Positions 27,601-40,100 of a stretch of DNA of 64,000 nt are shown piece after piece. The position numbers were made by a program, and so were the translations under genes. Within the stretch, counting starts at the first letter, position 1, and each line of letters opens with the position of its first letter. The stretch is from assembly GCF_037975245.1 (NCBI RefSeq), contig NC_092583.1, positions 12,363,764-12,427,763 of the forward strand. The letters are read 5' to 3'. Below the pieces are notes generated by a model. The model saw only the letters and a list, made by a program, of their open reading frames with translations, was not told the DNA's origin and made no database searches. The stretch is from Apostichopus japonicus (lineage: Eukaryota > Echinodermata > Holothuroidea > Aspidochirotida > Stichopodidae).

Positions 27601-30600
27601 GTCATTCAAATCGGCGCCATTAGAATTACAATTCCCTCTGCTTTAACAACTAATAGCTATCCAGTCGTAAGTTCAAATGAAAAACATCTTTATTATATGT
27701 TTTAGTAACAAATTTGGGATTCAGTACATCTTTTTTTTTCTGTGTAAGTATTGGGACTTATCTTATGAAACAGAGTAAGTTATGGAACCTACAGAAGCTC
27801 TAACATATATGCTAATTAATTTAATTAATACAAACCAAAAAGGTGGACCAAACTTTTACTGTTCGGTAATAATGAAAAGAGAAACACACACAAAAAAGTC
27901 ATAAAAAATGGACCATAATTTCAACGAATAACCAATGTATTTATACGAGAACATATTTAAACAACTCACTTGAGATTAGCCTCTGAGTGTGAGTGACGTA
28001 AGAGAGACCCAAGACTCACTGTCGAGATGTTCTTCAATAAACCAGGTCGGTCCTGTAGATGTCTGGGAAATTGGATGAAAATAATACAAGCAATGATTAG
28101 AACCCCGAGATATGAACCTCTTTTCCTTCCATTTCAAATTTTTTATCTCATTTGTGTTGTTTCATTTTAAGGCCAGCACTTTCTTTACAGGACGTCAAGA
28201 AAAAAATAAGACAAAAATATTGCAAATTCTGGCAGTGCCTCTTCAGTCTGCTGCCATTGTCATCCCCTAGCCTCCCCCCTCAACCCCCCCACCCCAAACA
28301 TCCCTTCATTACCATTCCCTTCCCAAGAGATATACATTTTAAAGGGAAATTAAAAATGATTTACAATATTTTCCAAAAAATTGTTGAATTCAGAATATAG
28401 TAGTTGCCTTTTGTAAGAAGCCAAGGGAGAAGGGAGGGGTGGATGCGGGAGGGGGTTACCTTTGGTCATACTAATGGGAACGTACTTGTGCTTTAGAAGC
28501 AGCGTCCTTAAAATCTGTCCTCTGTCTTCATCCCTGGCCTGATCGGAGATGATCATCTGGTCCGTAAGACGATGAAATATGTTCGGGAGATCCGTCTCTT
28601 CCAGATCCAATAAACAACAAGCTGAAAAAATTGAAGTTGTTTTTTTTTTAAATATTAATAAATTAATAAAATGATTTAAAATAAAGTGAAACTGGTTGAG
28701 TAAATATTGGAACAACCAGGGCAAAAGTCAGATATGAGACATTCTAGCTCGGGCACTGATTTCTTATCTTAAGTGAAATTACCTTTCGGTTTTAAATAAT
28801 TTCACAAGGGGACACTGTGTGTTCTGATTGGCTACTGAAAACCAAGGGATTACTTCAAAAGTGACTTGTACTGCTGCTAATCTAGCATTAGGATATTGTG
28901 TGAGTTGGAACAAAACCATACAGAAATAAATGATTTTGTTTCCTTAATTTTTCTATAACAAACAATATCTTCCTTTGATCTTGAAGTGGATAAGGTTGCA
29001 ACCATTTTTCTGCAGGGGTTGTACATTTTTTAAGATAGCAATGAGGGAATGATTTATCTGGTATTGCATAACAAAAAGGTCATATTGCTATACAAGTTCA
29101 AAGATGTATAGCAATTCTTTTTTGTACACAGGGAATCATAGTAATTTATAAGTGGCAAATTTCAGAGCCAGCAAATTTTGATAATACCAATGAATTTTAG
29201 AGTATTGCCATATTTAAAGTGGAAACAAATTTTTTTTGGAAGGTTTGAGAGTTTGGCAGTTTCACATCTCTGATATCCTACTTTTTTTGCTTCGAGGTCA
29301 CTGTCGGTTCAAGGTGTATGTATAACCTTCCATTGTACTTTACCTGAAAACAGCTTTGCAAAGGGGATGAATAAGACCGTTCACAGCACTTGTATCTATT
29401 TGCCCAACTTGAATAGTCCCCAAAACATGGTCCCCAAAACATGGTCCCCGAAACATGGTCCCCAAAGCATGGTCCGCAAAAGATAGCCCCAAAACATATT
29501 CCACAAGACATACTATAGACCACAAGACATATGTCCACAAGACATATTTAGGGAGTATTAGCTCAGTGGTTAACGCCGGTGCCTTTCAATTATAAGGTAC
29601 CGAGTTTGAGTCGCTCCAAGATTAATGTATGTCGTCCACTTACAGAGTTGGTGACAATTTACAAGTCATAATCATGGACGTTAAATATGAATCTAAGAGA
29701 CTGACTTGGGTCAGCTTGCTTGCTTTGATAAGTCAATGAGGTTTCTTCACCAGTTCCATAGTCCTAAAATCTACAGTTTGCAACTCACCTCCTTCCAGGT
29801 ACTGCCTGAGCTCCACCAAGCTGTGGAAGGACAGGGACGCTACGTGAGGTCTCCCCCACTTTTGTGCCCCTTCCTCGACGTCCTCCTCAAATTTGATCCA
29901 ACGAGCTGACTCTTTCCATTGCATCTCGTGGCCTTCCTTCTTGTATAATTCATCCAACTCAACGAAAACCTGTCGTAAAAGTGATGGGAGATTATTTCAA
30001 AGATCTCTCCAACTTTTAAGTCAAGACATTTGGTTAAGTCATTGGGTTCCGGTATTTTCACACAAGTTACCTTCAATAAAAAAAACATATTGACCTCCCT
30101 AACTTTCAAAACAAAACCTTAATACTTATTCAGCTAATGGTTTAACGGAATGTAAAAAATGAAAAATTTCTTGAGTATAATTTTTTATTTTTTTACCTCA
30201 TGAGGCCTGTGGTCATATTTCGGCTTCACTTGAACCGATTTCTTCCTCTTCTTCTTATATTTTAGAGGCTTTTTGACCTCCGACTCCGAAGCGCTGCCCA
30301 TCTCCGATCCAGACTTGGATGCCACGTGGATGAAAGAGGTAAGTGAGCGTCTGACCTTGGGCCGGCTCATACCGGGCACATGTCCGAACCTATGAGCTGA
30401 AATGAAAGAGTGTTAAACGGTCAAGAGCTTTTGTGTCTTTGCGTCGCGTGCTCTTACTTTAAATGAGTATTAGACTTGTCACAAGTATTGCACTGCAGGA
30501 GTGAGTTCCTATGAAGGAAAATACATTGTTTAGGGTTAAAGCAGTAAGTCCACAGGTGGGCAAATTACCACCAACGATCTGAATGAAGAAGGGGACCAGG

Positions 30601-33600
30601 GGGGGGGGGAATTGAGGGGGGCGGAATTCCAAACCGTATTAATGTTGCCAGCATATAACATTATTATTTTAGATAGTGCCTATCTGTGTTAGGATTTTTT
30701 TTTAAGATAACATTGACGATGCACCATGAAACTCTTCTGCAACTATTATCTCCCATTTTTATGTCAAATTGACATTTTTTCGTCATCAGAATATTAACTA
30801 AATCCTTTAGTGGTTGTGGTCCTCGTTCAGGGTGCAGACTGTCACCGCCTCCCACATGGTCAAATTTCAAGGTCAACCATGGTCCATGCCATTTGGTCGG
30901 TTTTTCATTGGATTCCACCAATAAATTGGGGTTGGTGGAGGAATTTGTGACTTTTGGGTGGATAATTAGGCCGAGTGTGGAAACGCAAGAAGCGATTAGA
31001 AAAGCCTCAAGAGATTCACACAGGCTGCAGGAGATAGCGGTTAACCCTGTTTTCATTCTTTAGGCAATGCATTCTATTTCAGTTGAAAAGCATCTCCCAC
31101 AATTCTTCCACTTGCATTAATCCTGTTTCTATCCCCTCTGATTATTTCTGTCTTTGTTGATATTTGGTTTAAAACTATTGACCACATTCATCTGTACATT
31201 TTACAAACCTCTCTGATACGGACAAAGTTTCAAAAATCCAGTGCTCGCACAGTGTTCTCAAGATCGAGTAGACGTTATCTTATACTTTAACGATTTTAGT
31301 TATTTTTAAGAAAAAAGAAGAGGTGGAAAAAATTCTGGACGTGTTGACTCACTCGTCATCTCTTCTAAATCTGCCTGATTCAACAAGATGGCCTCGTCTT
31401 CCTCCGTGGGGAGGACCCCACTGTGTTCCAACTTTCCCAGGTCCACAAGACTACCCTGCTGCGACCGTAGAGAGAGGTCCAACGGGTCCATGTACTGGCG
31501 ATGATGGTGGTGGTGGTGGTGGTGGCTGTGATGACCGTGGTGGCGTTTATGATGGTGGTGATGTTTCCCATCTCTGTCATGATCATAAAACATGACGATG
31601 AAAAAGAAAACTTTAATCGTGTACTAAAAATGAAACTTTTGGTAAAATACTGACTGGACGTGATTTGACAAACATTGATCGACAAAAACTGAAGGATGCC
31701 CATAGTCTGGATATAGTATAGTACCTTATATGGGAAAAAGAACAAAATATTTACTCCTGATGAATGGTGGTTTGAATGGAGGCGTAACAATGAACAATTT
31801 GTGGCGCTTTTCAAAATTGGTTTGCAAATTATCCAACTTTTTGGATTTTTTGTACATAAAATAATTGCAAAAATTACAAAAAAAAGAAAACGGGAAAACA
31901 ATTGGTTAACATTTTGGTTGTTGAAAGTATCTACCACTATTTTAAAAGTAAAGTTTATTGAGCCTGAGTTAATATTTTGACAAAATCGGAAATATACCCA
32001 TGGAGTTTTGTCAACAAACACATGACAACAATGATAAAGGTTTCTCATGCCGTTTGAACAATGTTTTGACAAATCCAAACTTGACAACTTGTTGGTCGAA
32101 ACTGACGTCACCCTTGCTTAATAACCGATAACTGGGTACGTATGCACTGAATAGAGTAAAACACTTGTAACTATTCCGAATGAAATTATATGGCTCGAGG
32201 AAAAGTACCCATTAATTAAAATAAATACAAAAAGGCTTTTGTTGTTAACAACCAACAAGAAAAAACTTACAGCTCTGTTATATCACCATGGTAACACAAT
32301 CTTACCATGACATATTGAGATCCATTTCTTTCTCTTACAGTGTAGATTTTATGTTTTTAAGTGGGGTTTTTTATCTATCTATTTTATACCATTAAGAGAG
32401 ATAATAATTCATAGAATTATTTGATAATGTATACACCTTTTAGATAACTATGTAACTATGTTTTGTCAATGGTAGAACATTGACTTCATCTCCATCATTA
32501 ATTTAGTGCAGTTTGCATTTCTTTAATTTAGTCAATTTTGTTTATGTTGATTTTAGCTGTTTTCATACAGTGATATGAGATATGAGATAAACCAGCATCT
32601 TCAATAAATTAGTCCTTAAATATTAAGCACCTGGTTGCACTATCCAATTAAAATTGCAAAGCTATTTTCCACTTCAAAGCAGATTCGGTCGTATAACTTA
32701 TATCAAAAGCCATATATCTGTTGCTAAGGAAGATAATTATCAAATTAGTCTAATCTTCCAGGGAGAATTATTGAAGTACCTGGGTAAAATATTTTTTAGC
32801 AGTTTCTGACAATAACATGCAAATTTAGTAATGTAGGTCCAGTGTTGGAGGCTGAATGGGGGGGGGGGTCATCTACTGTGAAAGAGTTGTAGCTAGTCTA
32901 AGGTTAAGATGCTTGTTTGGAAAGCTGAAACTTGGAAAAGAAAAAAAAATGAAGGTAAATTAGTAGTTACATGCACGTCATTCAAACAAGTGACCTCAAC
33001 TATACCAGTCCTGCAATCTACCACCTAATCAGTTGGGTGATGATCCCTATTTTAACCACTGCTTTGCCCATGGTGCAAATTGTGTATTCAAAGTATTTTG
33101 CATACCATGTATAAAAAACCAAGGAGTGGTGGGGGGGTGGGGGTAATACCCTAAATTTCATTCTATACAAAACCAGAATGCAACTGGGGAAGGGATTTTG
33201 TATAAAAATTAGGTTTTTTGATATTTATGTATTTAAAAGGGCAAAATTATTAGTTAACAAAAACAAACTTTCAAAAATTTTGAAAAGAGGTTGACCTATT
33301 GTTGTTACCTATCTCTGTGGTGGTGCTTATGGTGATGTCGATGGTGATGGTCCTTTGCTATTGCTCCCGGTGTATTCACCTGTTGTCCACTGGGATCCTC
33401 TACTACCACCTTTGGAATAATGGGCATAGACTCCTGCTGGTCCTTCCAATCTAAATCTAGAGTATCGTCGTCCAAGTCGGGATCGCCGATGGTGAACTAC
33501 GACGAGAGATTTTGGTAGTAGAGAGGGGAAAAACAAGGCTGTTAAATCAAAACTCTCTATTTTGAAGCGAAAGAAAACAAATTCCGTGTATCTAGAAGAT

Positions 33601-36600
33601 TTGTTGACATTTTCAATTTTACAATGGCAAGCAACAATCCTTAGATTTTCACAAATTTTGTAAATCCTGATTTCTTCAACGTCCAGACAACCTCTGTAAT
33701 CTGTGCCTACATCTTCCACGTTTCTCTGTTCTCGAATGTACCAGGTTTCTCGGGCAACTGATTCTCCTCGTCAAATTTGTTAATTGTGAACTTGACAGTT
33801 GAACTATGAGAGGCAGACTAGCAATACTTTTGGTCACTTTACCACCGGGATAACATGTGCACTTGTGAGTGGTGGTAATAAGACCACATCTAGTAACAGG
33901 ATACACCCCTGGTCTTGTCGGTGAGTCTCTCCTGTACTTTAAAGTGTCTCTGTGGCAGAGTGTATATTTATTTTCATTCCCCAAAAATTGTCTATGAAGA
34001 ATGGAAATTTGACTGGGAAAATCATAAACAAATTTGAAAACAGTTTGGGAGAGAGAAGGGGGGGTGAGGGGGTGGACTAGGACTGGATTGGAACCTGTCC
34101 AGTAATCCTGTGGTCAATGGTTGGAATTCTGTTCTAGTAAAAAAAAAACAAAGGGTTTTCTTTGCTCTCTTCAAATTCTTTCCGAAAAGAAGAATTTAAG
34201 ACAAGAAAAGAAAAGACATACTATTACTGGAATTGGTCATTTTTATGACTACCATAAATGGTGAAAGGAGAGGGGTGGTGAAGACAAGGGTGAAAGAGAG
34301 GGACAGGGCAGACGGAGGAGGAGGGAAGGGTGACAAGGTTACCTTGGGTACATCTCTGTCCTCTTGTGGAATTTCCCCGTCAGCTTCATCGACCTCTTCC
34401 TCGTTGACCTCAGGAATCACCCCGATCCAATCGCTCTCAGCTGTCGCACTCTTCGACTGTTTCATGGATCCACCCTTTGAGGAACCGCCCTGCGCTGCTA
34501 GTTTGGAGGCTGACTTGGACGATAAGGCACTCGATTTACGAGAGATCTGGCGCAGAGGGTGATGCACGTGCAGGTTTGAGTGTCGATGGCCTATAGGGAG
34601 GAAATTCATACTATTCGTTACTCGACGGAAGGAATTGCGTGAGTAAGGTTCAAAATTTTCCCATACCAGGGAGGACGATACATACAGTTTTGCACCTTCA
34701 AATAGAGATTAGCCTTAAATCAACTCACTCACACCCTTATATTGCAATCGAGTACAAAAGACAGGAAACTTGACTAGATCAGCAAATTTTAAGAACTATT
34801 AGATATGCTATATCGAATAGCCTAAAATATGTTAGAAAGTCATAAAAACGGTCAATCACATTTACTCTTCAACAGGCATAACTTGTTAAAAACAGCCATC
34901 TTTTTTTTAATAAAGCACTTTATTCAACACCTTAAATATTCTTCCATGTCTGGGCCTTATCCCAAAGGATCACAACCCCTCAGAAGAAAATTTTGACAAA
35001 ATATAAGCAATATTAACTTGCTACAATTTGAGAGCAATATACTACTCAAGCTTACAAGCTAAAAAGAAAACGACAGAAGCAGACCTAAAGTTGTCATTTT
35101 AAACTTCTAGCAATTTCGCTTGCGATTCAACTCCCAAAAAACTGAATTAATATTTATTTATAAGCATATATACGCTACTCCTCATCGTTAGTAAAACTGA
35201 AAACAGCACGAGAGCTTTAACTTACTCTCATAGTCCTCCTCTCCGAAGTAATGTTTCGGAGCTTTCGGTTCATCTTGATCAAGAAAGAGGTTCGGAAGAG
35301 AAAACCGCTCCGGTCTTCGCATTAACTTCTCCACGACTTCAAGGTCCTGAGATTGGTCCGGTCGAGCAGCCTCCTCCTCTGGTTCACAGAGGTCGTGAAA
35401 GGGCGCCTGCAGAGAAAACCGCTGTGGCCGGTCCGACGACTTATGTTCCGGGGATTGGTCGGGTGTGTCCGACTCCCCTGTTGATTCATCGAGGTCATGG
35501 AGGGGAACCTAAAGTAACGAATATCTCAGATTAAGGGATTAACAGATAACAGATTAACAGAATATCTGACATGAGCTTCAGATACAAAGAAGTTCCTGAA
35601 AAGTGATTAAAAATTGACGGAATTGGAGGAGAGAGACCAGACAGCCAGTTAGCTTTGTGATTCCTTCGTCATACAGGTTGCTGTAACTACTGTATCTGAC
35701 TAAATGCAGAACAAGTGAGTTAAATTTGTCCAAGAGTTGTCCAAGTGAAAACCAGATTTGTCCAAGTGAAAACCAGAAAATATTTTGTAGAAAATTTTGG
35801 GCATCAACTATGTCATTCACTCATTAGGTATAGCATTTTTAAACAAAAATGTCTCAATATCCAGAGAGAACAGTCTTCCAATGTGAAATATAAGATACAT
35901 TTGACCTTTCTTCCTTCAATTTACGGGTATTAATTTCATTCATTTATCATTTATTTATTTCCACATATTTCATTTTTTATTTTTATCTCGTATGATTAGT
36001 TTGTAAACAAACTGCAAATACCTGTGTGTCATTTTCAATTATTCATTATCTTTTCAGTAATATTACATGTAAGTCACAATTTGTAGAACCCCTCTGTTTT
36101 TTTTTTTTTTTTCTTTTTTTTTTTGTGATAATTCGAACACACCAGGAACGGCTCCATTAACTCCATTTCCAAAAAAAATATATATCCCAATGCCGACCAG
36201 TGTTACACCAGTTGTTCCACAGTTTGTGATTGTTAAAGAGCGAGTCAGACCTTGACCAAGCCCTCCGTTACTACTCACTGTTCTTGTTCTACTGGACAGG
36301 AGCGAAAATCATTAAAGCAGAAGTAATGCTGCTTGCAGCGCCCTCTCATTCAACACTCATTCCCTGCTTCATTCATAAATATCCCTGGCTTGTTTTTTGT
36401 ACATAAGGCTAACCAATTGGAGGTGATGTAATAAGCTCAGCTTTCAAAATGAATATTCATATTTGAACTGGCATAGCCCGCTTCCCCGCACCCTATCGAT
36501 ACTAGATCGATTTGAAGATTTAACCGTCTACAGCATACAATACTAGATTGGTACTAGAGATTAGGGGCATATCAAGCATCAACCACATAGCAAACAAAAA

Positions 36601-37051
36601 GACAACATGTATGATCGCAAATCAATCATAGAAGCCATTCCAAACGCAACATATGAACTGGTAAAAAACTTCATAGAATTGTCACCTTACTAAGGGTGCA
36701 CACCGCTAACACAGTTACCAGACCAATCCAGACAACGGTGTAATGAGAATGCTTACATTGTGAGGAGACAGGTGAGTGATATCATTACAACTTGAACTAA
36801 ATAAAAGTTTTAACATTTCCAAAGAATTTTTTTTAAATGTGAAATAATAATCAAACTCACTGTGTTCTAAGGTAAAAGTAAGAAAAAATTGGAATAAAAA
36901 GATAACCTAGAAATTCTGTAAAAAAAAAAAGAGAAAGAGAAGGACATAATATGTTTTTTCAGCACCCACACGACGACGTTATGACCCGAAGGTGGTGTAC
37001 ATGTATACTCACGTCTGAGGCAGATCTCTTGGAACCAAATGGCTCGGACAT
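13405..37051 (-). CDS. SLC4A2-like: SLC4 anion exchanger (AE2/AE3-like), 22 coding exons, 1,357 aa
   Basis: Plasma-membrane chloride/bicarbonate exchanger of the SLC4 family. Exons were traced from 37051 down to the stop at 13405; all phases agree and the coding sequence sums to 4,074 nt. Order: variable charged N-terminus, His-rich tract (about 240-277), band 3 cytoplasmic domain (about 380-780), transmembrane exchanger domain (about 820-1335), and an acidic tail ending [11 protein letters not shown], close to the known AE tail. AE hallmarks seen: [33 protein letters not shown]-like [35 protein letters not shown]-like [31 protein letters not shown] and [12 protein letters not shown]. It is about 100 residues longer than vertebrate AE2, mostly in the N-terminus. 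The alternative of a Na-bicarbonate cotransporter is disfavoured by these AE-specific motifs. The start exon is the least certain part. Confidence 0.95.
14508..14915. repeat. Inverted minisatellite in the last intron of the anion exchanger
   Basis: A 30-bp unit (CAGGATTCATCACAGGATTC plus AAACTAATCC) repeats on the + strand from 14508 to about 14755. After a short centre the same motif runs in the opposite orientation (GATGAATCCTG, GAGTTTGAATCCTG) to about 14915. The whole is an imperfect fold-back of about 400 bp. Long ORFs across it arise only because 30 is divisible by three. Confidence 0.9.
18360..19105. repeat. 73-bp tandem repeat array in an anion-exchanger intron
   Basis: CAGAATATCCCTTT occurs at 18734, 18807 and 18880, a 73-bp step, with diverged units on both sides. 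Each unit contains AGGGTCATATTGTCCTTCA and AGTATCCC. Roughly ten copies, more degenerate at the edges. Confidence 0.85.
20080..20510. repeat. Large fold-back element with AT-rich centre
   Basis: The arm 20134-20184 (GCATTTATATGCCAGGGTG, then TAACACGTGTTATG) matches the reverse complement of 20405-20455. Weaker matching extends outward to about 20080 and 20510 (CACCCAAGCCGAA against CACCCGAACCGAA). The 220-bp centre holds TTTATT-type simple repeat. It is probably an old MITE; no target duplication was identified. Confidence 0.7.
25193..29969 (-). CDS. SLC4A2-like: Anion exchanger exons 7-12: band 3 cytoplasmic domain
   Basis: Exons 29789-29969, 28486-28621, 27970-28062, 26723-26846, 25994-26386 and 25193-25418. 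The domain is cytosolic and in known AEs it dimerises and sets pH sensitivity and protein docking. Recognised blocks: [87 protein letters not shown] and [17 protein letters not shown]. For exon 8 I chose the donor at 28485 because it joins in phase to exon 9 and gives [19 protein letters not shown], close to AE2. A second GT at 28458 leaves the phase wrong. The exon 11 start ([13 protein letters not shown]) is a spacer that varies in the family. Confidence 0.92.
25475..25700 (-). repeat. Dispersed-repeat remnant with a hammerhead-like motif
   Basis: The intron between exons 11 and 12 holds an interspersed-repeat-like block. On the - strand, 25550 down to 25511 reads GCCT, TTGAAGA, A, then the hairpin GATCC-TGCTA-GGATC, then GAAAC, GTC and AGGC. 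The order (stem I strand, CUGANGA-like core, stem II, GAAA, minimal stem III, cleavage triplet, stem I strand) is that of a hammerhead ribozyme. Two deviations are visible: U for the invariant C3, and one extra A before stem II. Known context: Penelope-like retroelements carry hammerheads with very short stem III. Confidence 0.45.
26925..27245 (+). repeat. Interspersed (SINE/LINE-tail-like) repeat
   Basis: A CA-rich non-coding block in the intron between exons 9 and 10. It contains CCTTATATAGCGC, GGGTGAAGAGAGGCAATGG and AAAGTGCCTTGCCCAAGGAC followed by ACAACGC, a sequence style I know from dispersed repeats of marine animals. The family is not assigned. The 110-codon ORF across it has no support. 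Confidence 0.4.
29415..29550. repeat. 14-bp tandem repeat
   Basis: The unit CCCCAAAACATGGT repeats from about 29417 and decays into CCACAAGACATAT units up to 29550. It directly abuts a tRNA-like sequence at 29551. Confidence 0.85.
29551..29725 (+). mobile_element. tRNA-derived SINE-like element
   Basis: 29551-29620 resembles a tRNA. It has a box A, TAGCTCAGTGG, at 29559-29569, and a box B-like AGTTTGAGTCG at 29603-29613, spaced as in pol III internal promoters. The box B is degenerate (GGTTCGAATCC expected) and the 3' side does not pair cleanly with GGGAGTA at the start, so it is not a working tRNA gene. A non-tRNA body follows to about 29725. It lies in the intron between exons 7 and 8 of the anion exchanger. 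Confidence 0.6.
30197..37051 (-). CDS. SLC4A2-like: Anion exchanger exons 1-6: N-terminal regulatory region
   Basis: Exons, 5' to 3' on the - strand: 37049-37051 start with donor after 37013 (13 codons, [13 protein letters not shown]; 5' UTR may run to an acceptor at 37111); 35226-35508; 34343-34590; 33309-33496; 31353-31573; 30197-30396. Exon 2 ends in YFGEEDYE and exon 3 opens [13 protein letters not shown], which corresponds to the known AE2 block GEEDFEYHRQSSHHIHHPL. Exons 4 and 5 carry the His-rich tract. The exon 5/6 junction gives [15 protein letters not shown], matching the AE2 DLDLMKSHRFEDVPG segment. Exon 6 then has a long Lys/Arg cluster before RPHE. Ser-rich stretches in exon 3 are plausible phosphorylation sites (inference). 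Exon 1 rests only on a good donor, correct phase and position. Confidence 0.85.
31353..31573 (-). CDS. SLC4A2-like: Anion exchanger exon 5, His-rich tract
   Basis: Encodes residues about 253-327. It begins [16 protein letters not shown] followed by eight His, and continues [20 protein letters not shown] into an acidic helix ([17 protein letters not shown]). With exon 4 the tract holds 26 His in 38 residues. The DNA is a CAT/CAC-rich run at about 31500-31560. Confidence 0.9.
33309..33496 (-). CDS. SLC4A2-like: Anion exchanger exon 4, start of the His-rich tract
   Basis: Encodes residues about 191-253. The first half is acidic ([12 protein letters not shown]) and the end is [17 protein letters not shown]. 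The donor is at 33308 and the last codon is split, completed as Arg by exon 5 (31573). Both splice sites are canonical. The His run therefore crosses an intron of about 1.7 kb. Confidence 0.85.
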
Positions 37052-37111
37052 CTTCTGTTACCAACTTTCCAGGTGAAGCTGAAGTCGATACACCGACGGG
37101 ACGACAGGGAA

Positions 37112-40100
37112 CTGCAAGATGAAACAGCGTAAAACATTAACAGAATCTGAAAATGAGTCAACATTGATCAACTGATGTGTAACAGCGGTTGTTTACGTAC
37201 AAACCATGCAGTAATCAATCATGTTTGGCAGGACAACGAGTACCATATATCAATCATGTGTAATGTTGCACAACAACGTTGCATGTGAACTACAGTATGC
37301 ACTGCACTGTAGACTGTACAAATCTCCTAAACTTACTGTTGTGGGATGTTTAACTATTTACAAGCGACATATATCCTTCCTCTCCATTCTACATGTACAT
37401 GAACTTTCCTTTTACCAATGAAACTACTTATGGAATGTCTTACCAATGTGTAGGGTATGATCTGTATACATTAACAAGGCAGACAAAATTAAGATATTAT
37501 TCAGGCTAGTCAGTCCACAGTACTTTGTGGTATCTCATCTATACACCAGGTGAGCAGGATTGTGGGAGGGTGAGGGAGGGGAGTGGTGAAGAGGGTTAAA
37601 TTATGGTTAGAATGGGTCTCATTTACTGGATAATTTTGTTACCCCGGTAAGAATTACTTTATAGCAAACTATGAACTCCAAATGTGCTTTATGAATCTCT
37701 TATGACTCCCCTCCCCCTCCACCCTCCCCTACTGTGTGACTGTACTGTAGGTATATCAGTATTACTTACCATGAAAACAAAGCTATGGATTAAAAGTTAC
37801 AAATTTAGAAAGGTTCTTCAAAAATACTTATTTCTGAAGATATGTTCTCACATATTGAGAAGTGCTAAATTAGACACAAACAATCAATTCAATAAATGCA
37901 AATTACTCTATGGGCAGAATAGAAATTATTTAAGAGGTTTCAACATAAGTGAGGGTAACATCAATGTTTTCTAGCATTATTGCAGGCAATAAATGATGAT
38001 CTTTCATATATCAGAACTTCTTCTTTTTTTTACTACTGTAAGTGAAAGGTGTTTTATTTCTGTTGCTGCTTTTGTATCATTCATACTGTACAGTACAAAT
38101 TCACACTTTCACTAAGTGTTACTTTAAATTTAAAAAAAAACTTTAAATTACTGTAAAAGTGCAACATTTGACCCTCAATGCATGCACTATACACTAACAA
38201 GTCCCAGGCAGTACAAGTACAGTACAGTGTACATGTGTTTATATAGAACACACAAGCCTCTAAGCCACAGTTATGCATATATGTGAAGTAAAATACGTTC
38301 GGAGATTGACTGTAATTCCACCAAATACAGTATACTGTATACATCGTACACACCTTCCTAACTTTCATTGCAAATAAAACACTGCATTCTTTTCCCAAAC
38401 TGCAAAGATTTTAATTGAGGCAACCATTTAAATACTAGCTAAGCCGAGCAGTTCGTTTCAGAAATTGTTAGAACTTTAGAAATTAAAATTAAGATAATTT
38501 ATGAACCATGTCAGAGTTACAGACTTACGTACCGCGAAACATTCGCTTCTTCTAAACTTAACTGAACATAATGAATTTCCCTAGCAGAATGTATCGAGTA
38601 GATAACAGTGCTGATGACAGGGAATTAACAGTGATACAGCTCTACTCAAATGTTCTACTGTACATGTATGAAAATTAAGCACTCTTATAGCCTATTTATA
38701 AAACTACGGTATATACATATATAAAGTAGGCTTAGTGTTGATACCATAACACAGTACAATACAGTAGGTGGCGTGAGTTAAATAATATATGGTCTGAGGT
38801 GGCAATTAGTCAGATATGTAGTACAGTTTATGAGTTCAACGACATGTGTACGAGTACAAGCAGAATTCCTCTTGGTAACAATTACAAATATTTATGAGGT
38901 CAACTCCATGAAAGGCAAGTACAAATTACAGGCAAATTATGCTAAAATATCAGTAAGGTCTGAAAATGGACATACACGTTTGGTGTGACACTACGGTACA
39001 TTGTTAACGGACCCCGTTCACAGAGTATACAATATGTTTTTATTCAAGTTTGGCATTCATGAATTTAATTTTAAAACTATATCTGGCATGGGCCAATTTA
39101 AAAATTCTAAACACAAATTGGCTCATATTGAAGGTGGCCATTTTTATAGTACAGGGTTTCATTTTACAACACTGTTTTGGTATGGATTTGGTCACTTCTT
39201 CGTTTACAGTTTGATACTGAAATCCTGCAACAAGGTACAGCTTTGGAACAATTTTCACTTCAAAAGCAAGCACTGGAGAAAATGATTCAGGAACCTTTGA
39301 AAATTTTGGCCTTCTGCTTGAAAACGAGTGGAAAAGTGTCGTCACGGTGATGAAATTTAATGATCCAATTCAATTATATATCACTAAAGATGCATGCTGA
39401 ACAATTTTCATTCCAGTGAAAAAAATCTAAGGATATAAGCTTTTCTTTCCTATGTAGAGTCTGAATAATATTCAAGTGAATCAAAAACAGAAAATGAAAA
39501 AAATCCATGAAAATGATAAATGTTTAGAATTTGTACTTTCAGCAAAGAAACTGAATGATTAACGGAGAAAAAACTTAGCAAACTGAAAACAAAATTACAT
39601 AAAAAAAAATAAAGAAAATAAAATAGTCAGTAGTACTATACATTACCTGTACTGGAAAAGATGAACAAGTTTGCAAAAACAATCACAGAAATGCAAATTC
39701 CCAACTGTCAGAAACTTTCAACAGAAAATACACTCAACTGCAACAAGTGCTAAGTTTGCTGTTAGATTCAAACCCGTTCACACGGAGAAGTTTAAAGCAC
39801 TCAATATAAAAAACGTAAACGAACGACTAGCTTAGTTCAACTTGACGAGACCTGACGCACACTGGGAGATACATGCAAATCACCTTAATAGTATGACCTC
39901 TAGTCTTCTAGTGACAAAACAAACAAAAAATTAAAACACACACATGTGTTAGACTGTAGCCTAGAGGATGCAATAGTTTGTAAACTTTGGTGAACTGTTC
40001 AGTAAACAACTGTTGACATTTATACACAGATGATGAGTTAATAAACGCTGGGGGGTTCTCCAATCCCTGGAATGAATTGAAACAATGACTGAGAGATAAC

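Noticed and set aside
28459-28485. Alternative end of anion-exchanger exon 8 at the GTAACC site
   Set aside because: It would leave a phase that runs into a stop in the next exon; the GTACGT donor at 28485 restores phase and family similarity.
29551-29620. Functional tRNA gene
   Set aside because: Box B is degenerate and the acceptor stem does not pair; a SINE head or tRNA pseudogene fits better.
31380-32111. 243-codon - strand ORF
   Set aside because: It overlaps anion-exchanger exon 5 in another frame and continues into intron; its Thr-rich end is the His-coding repeat read out of frame.
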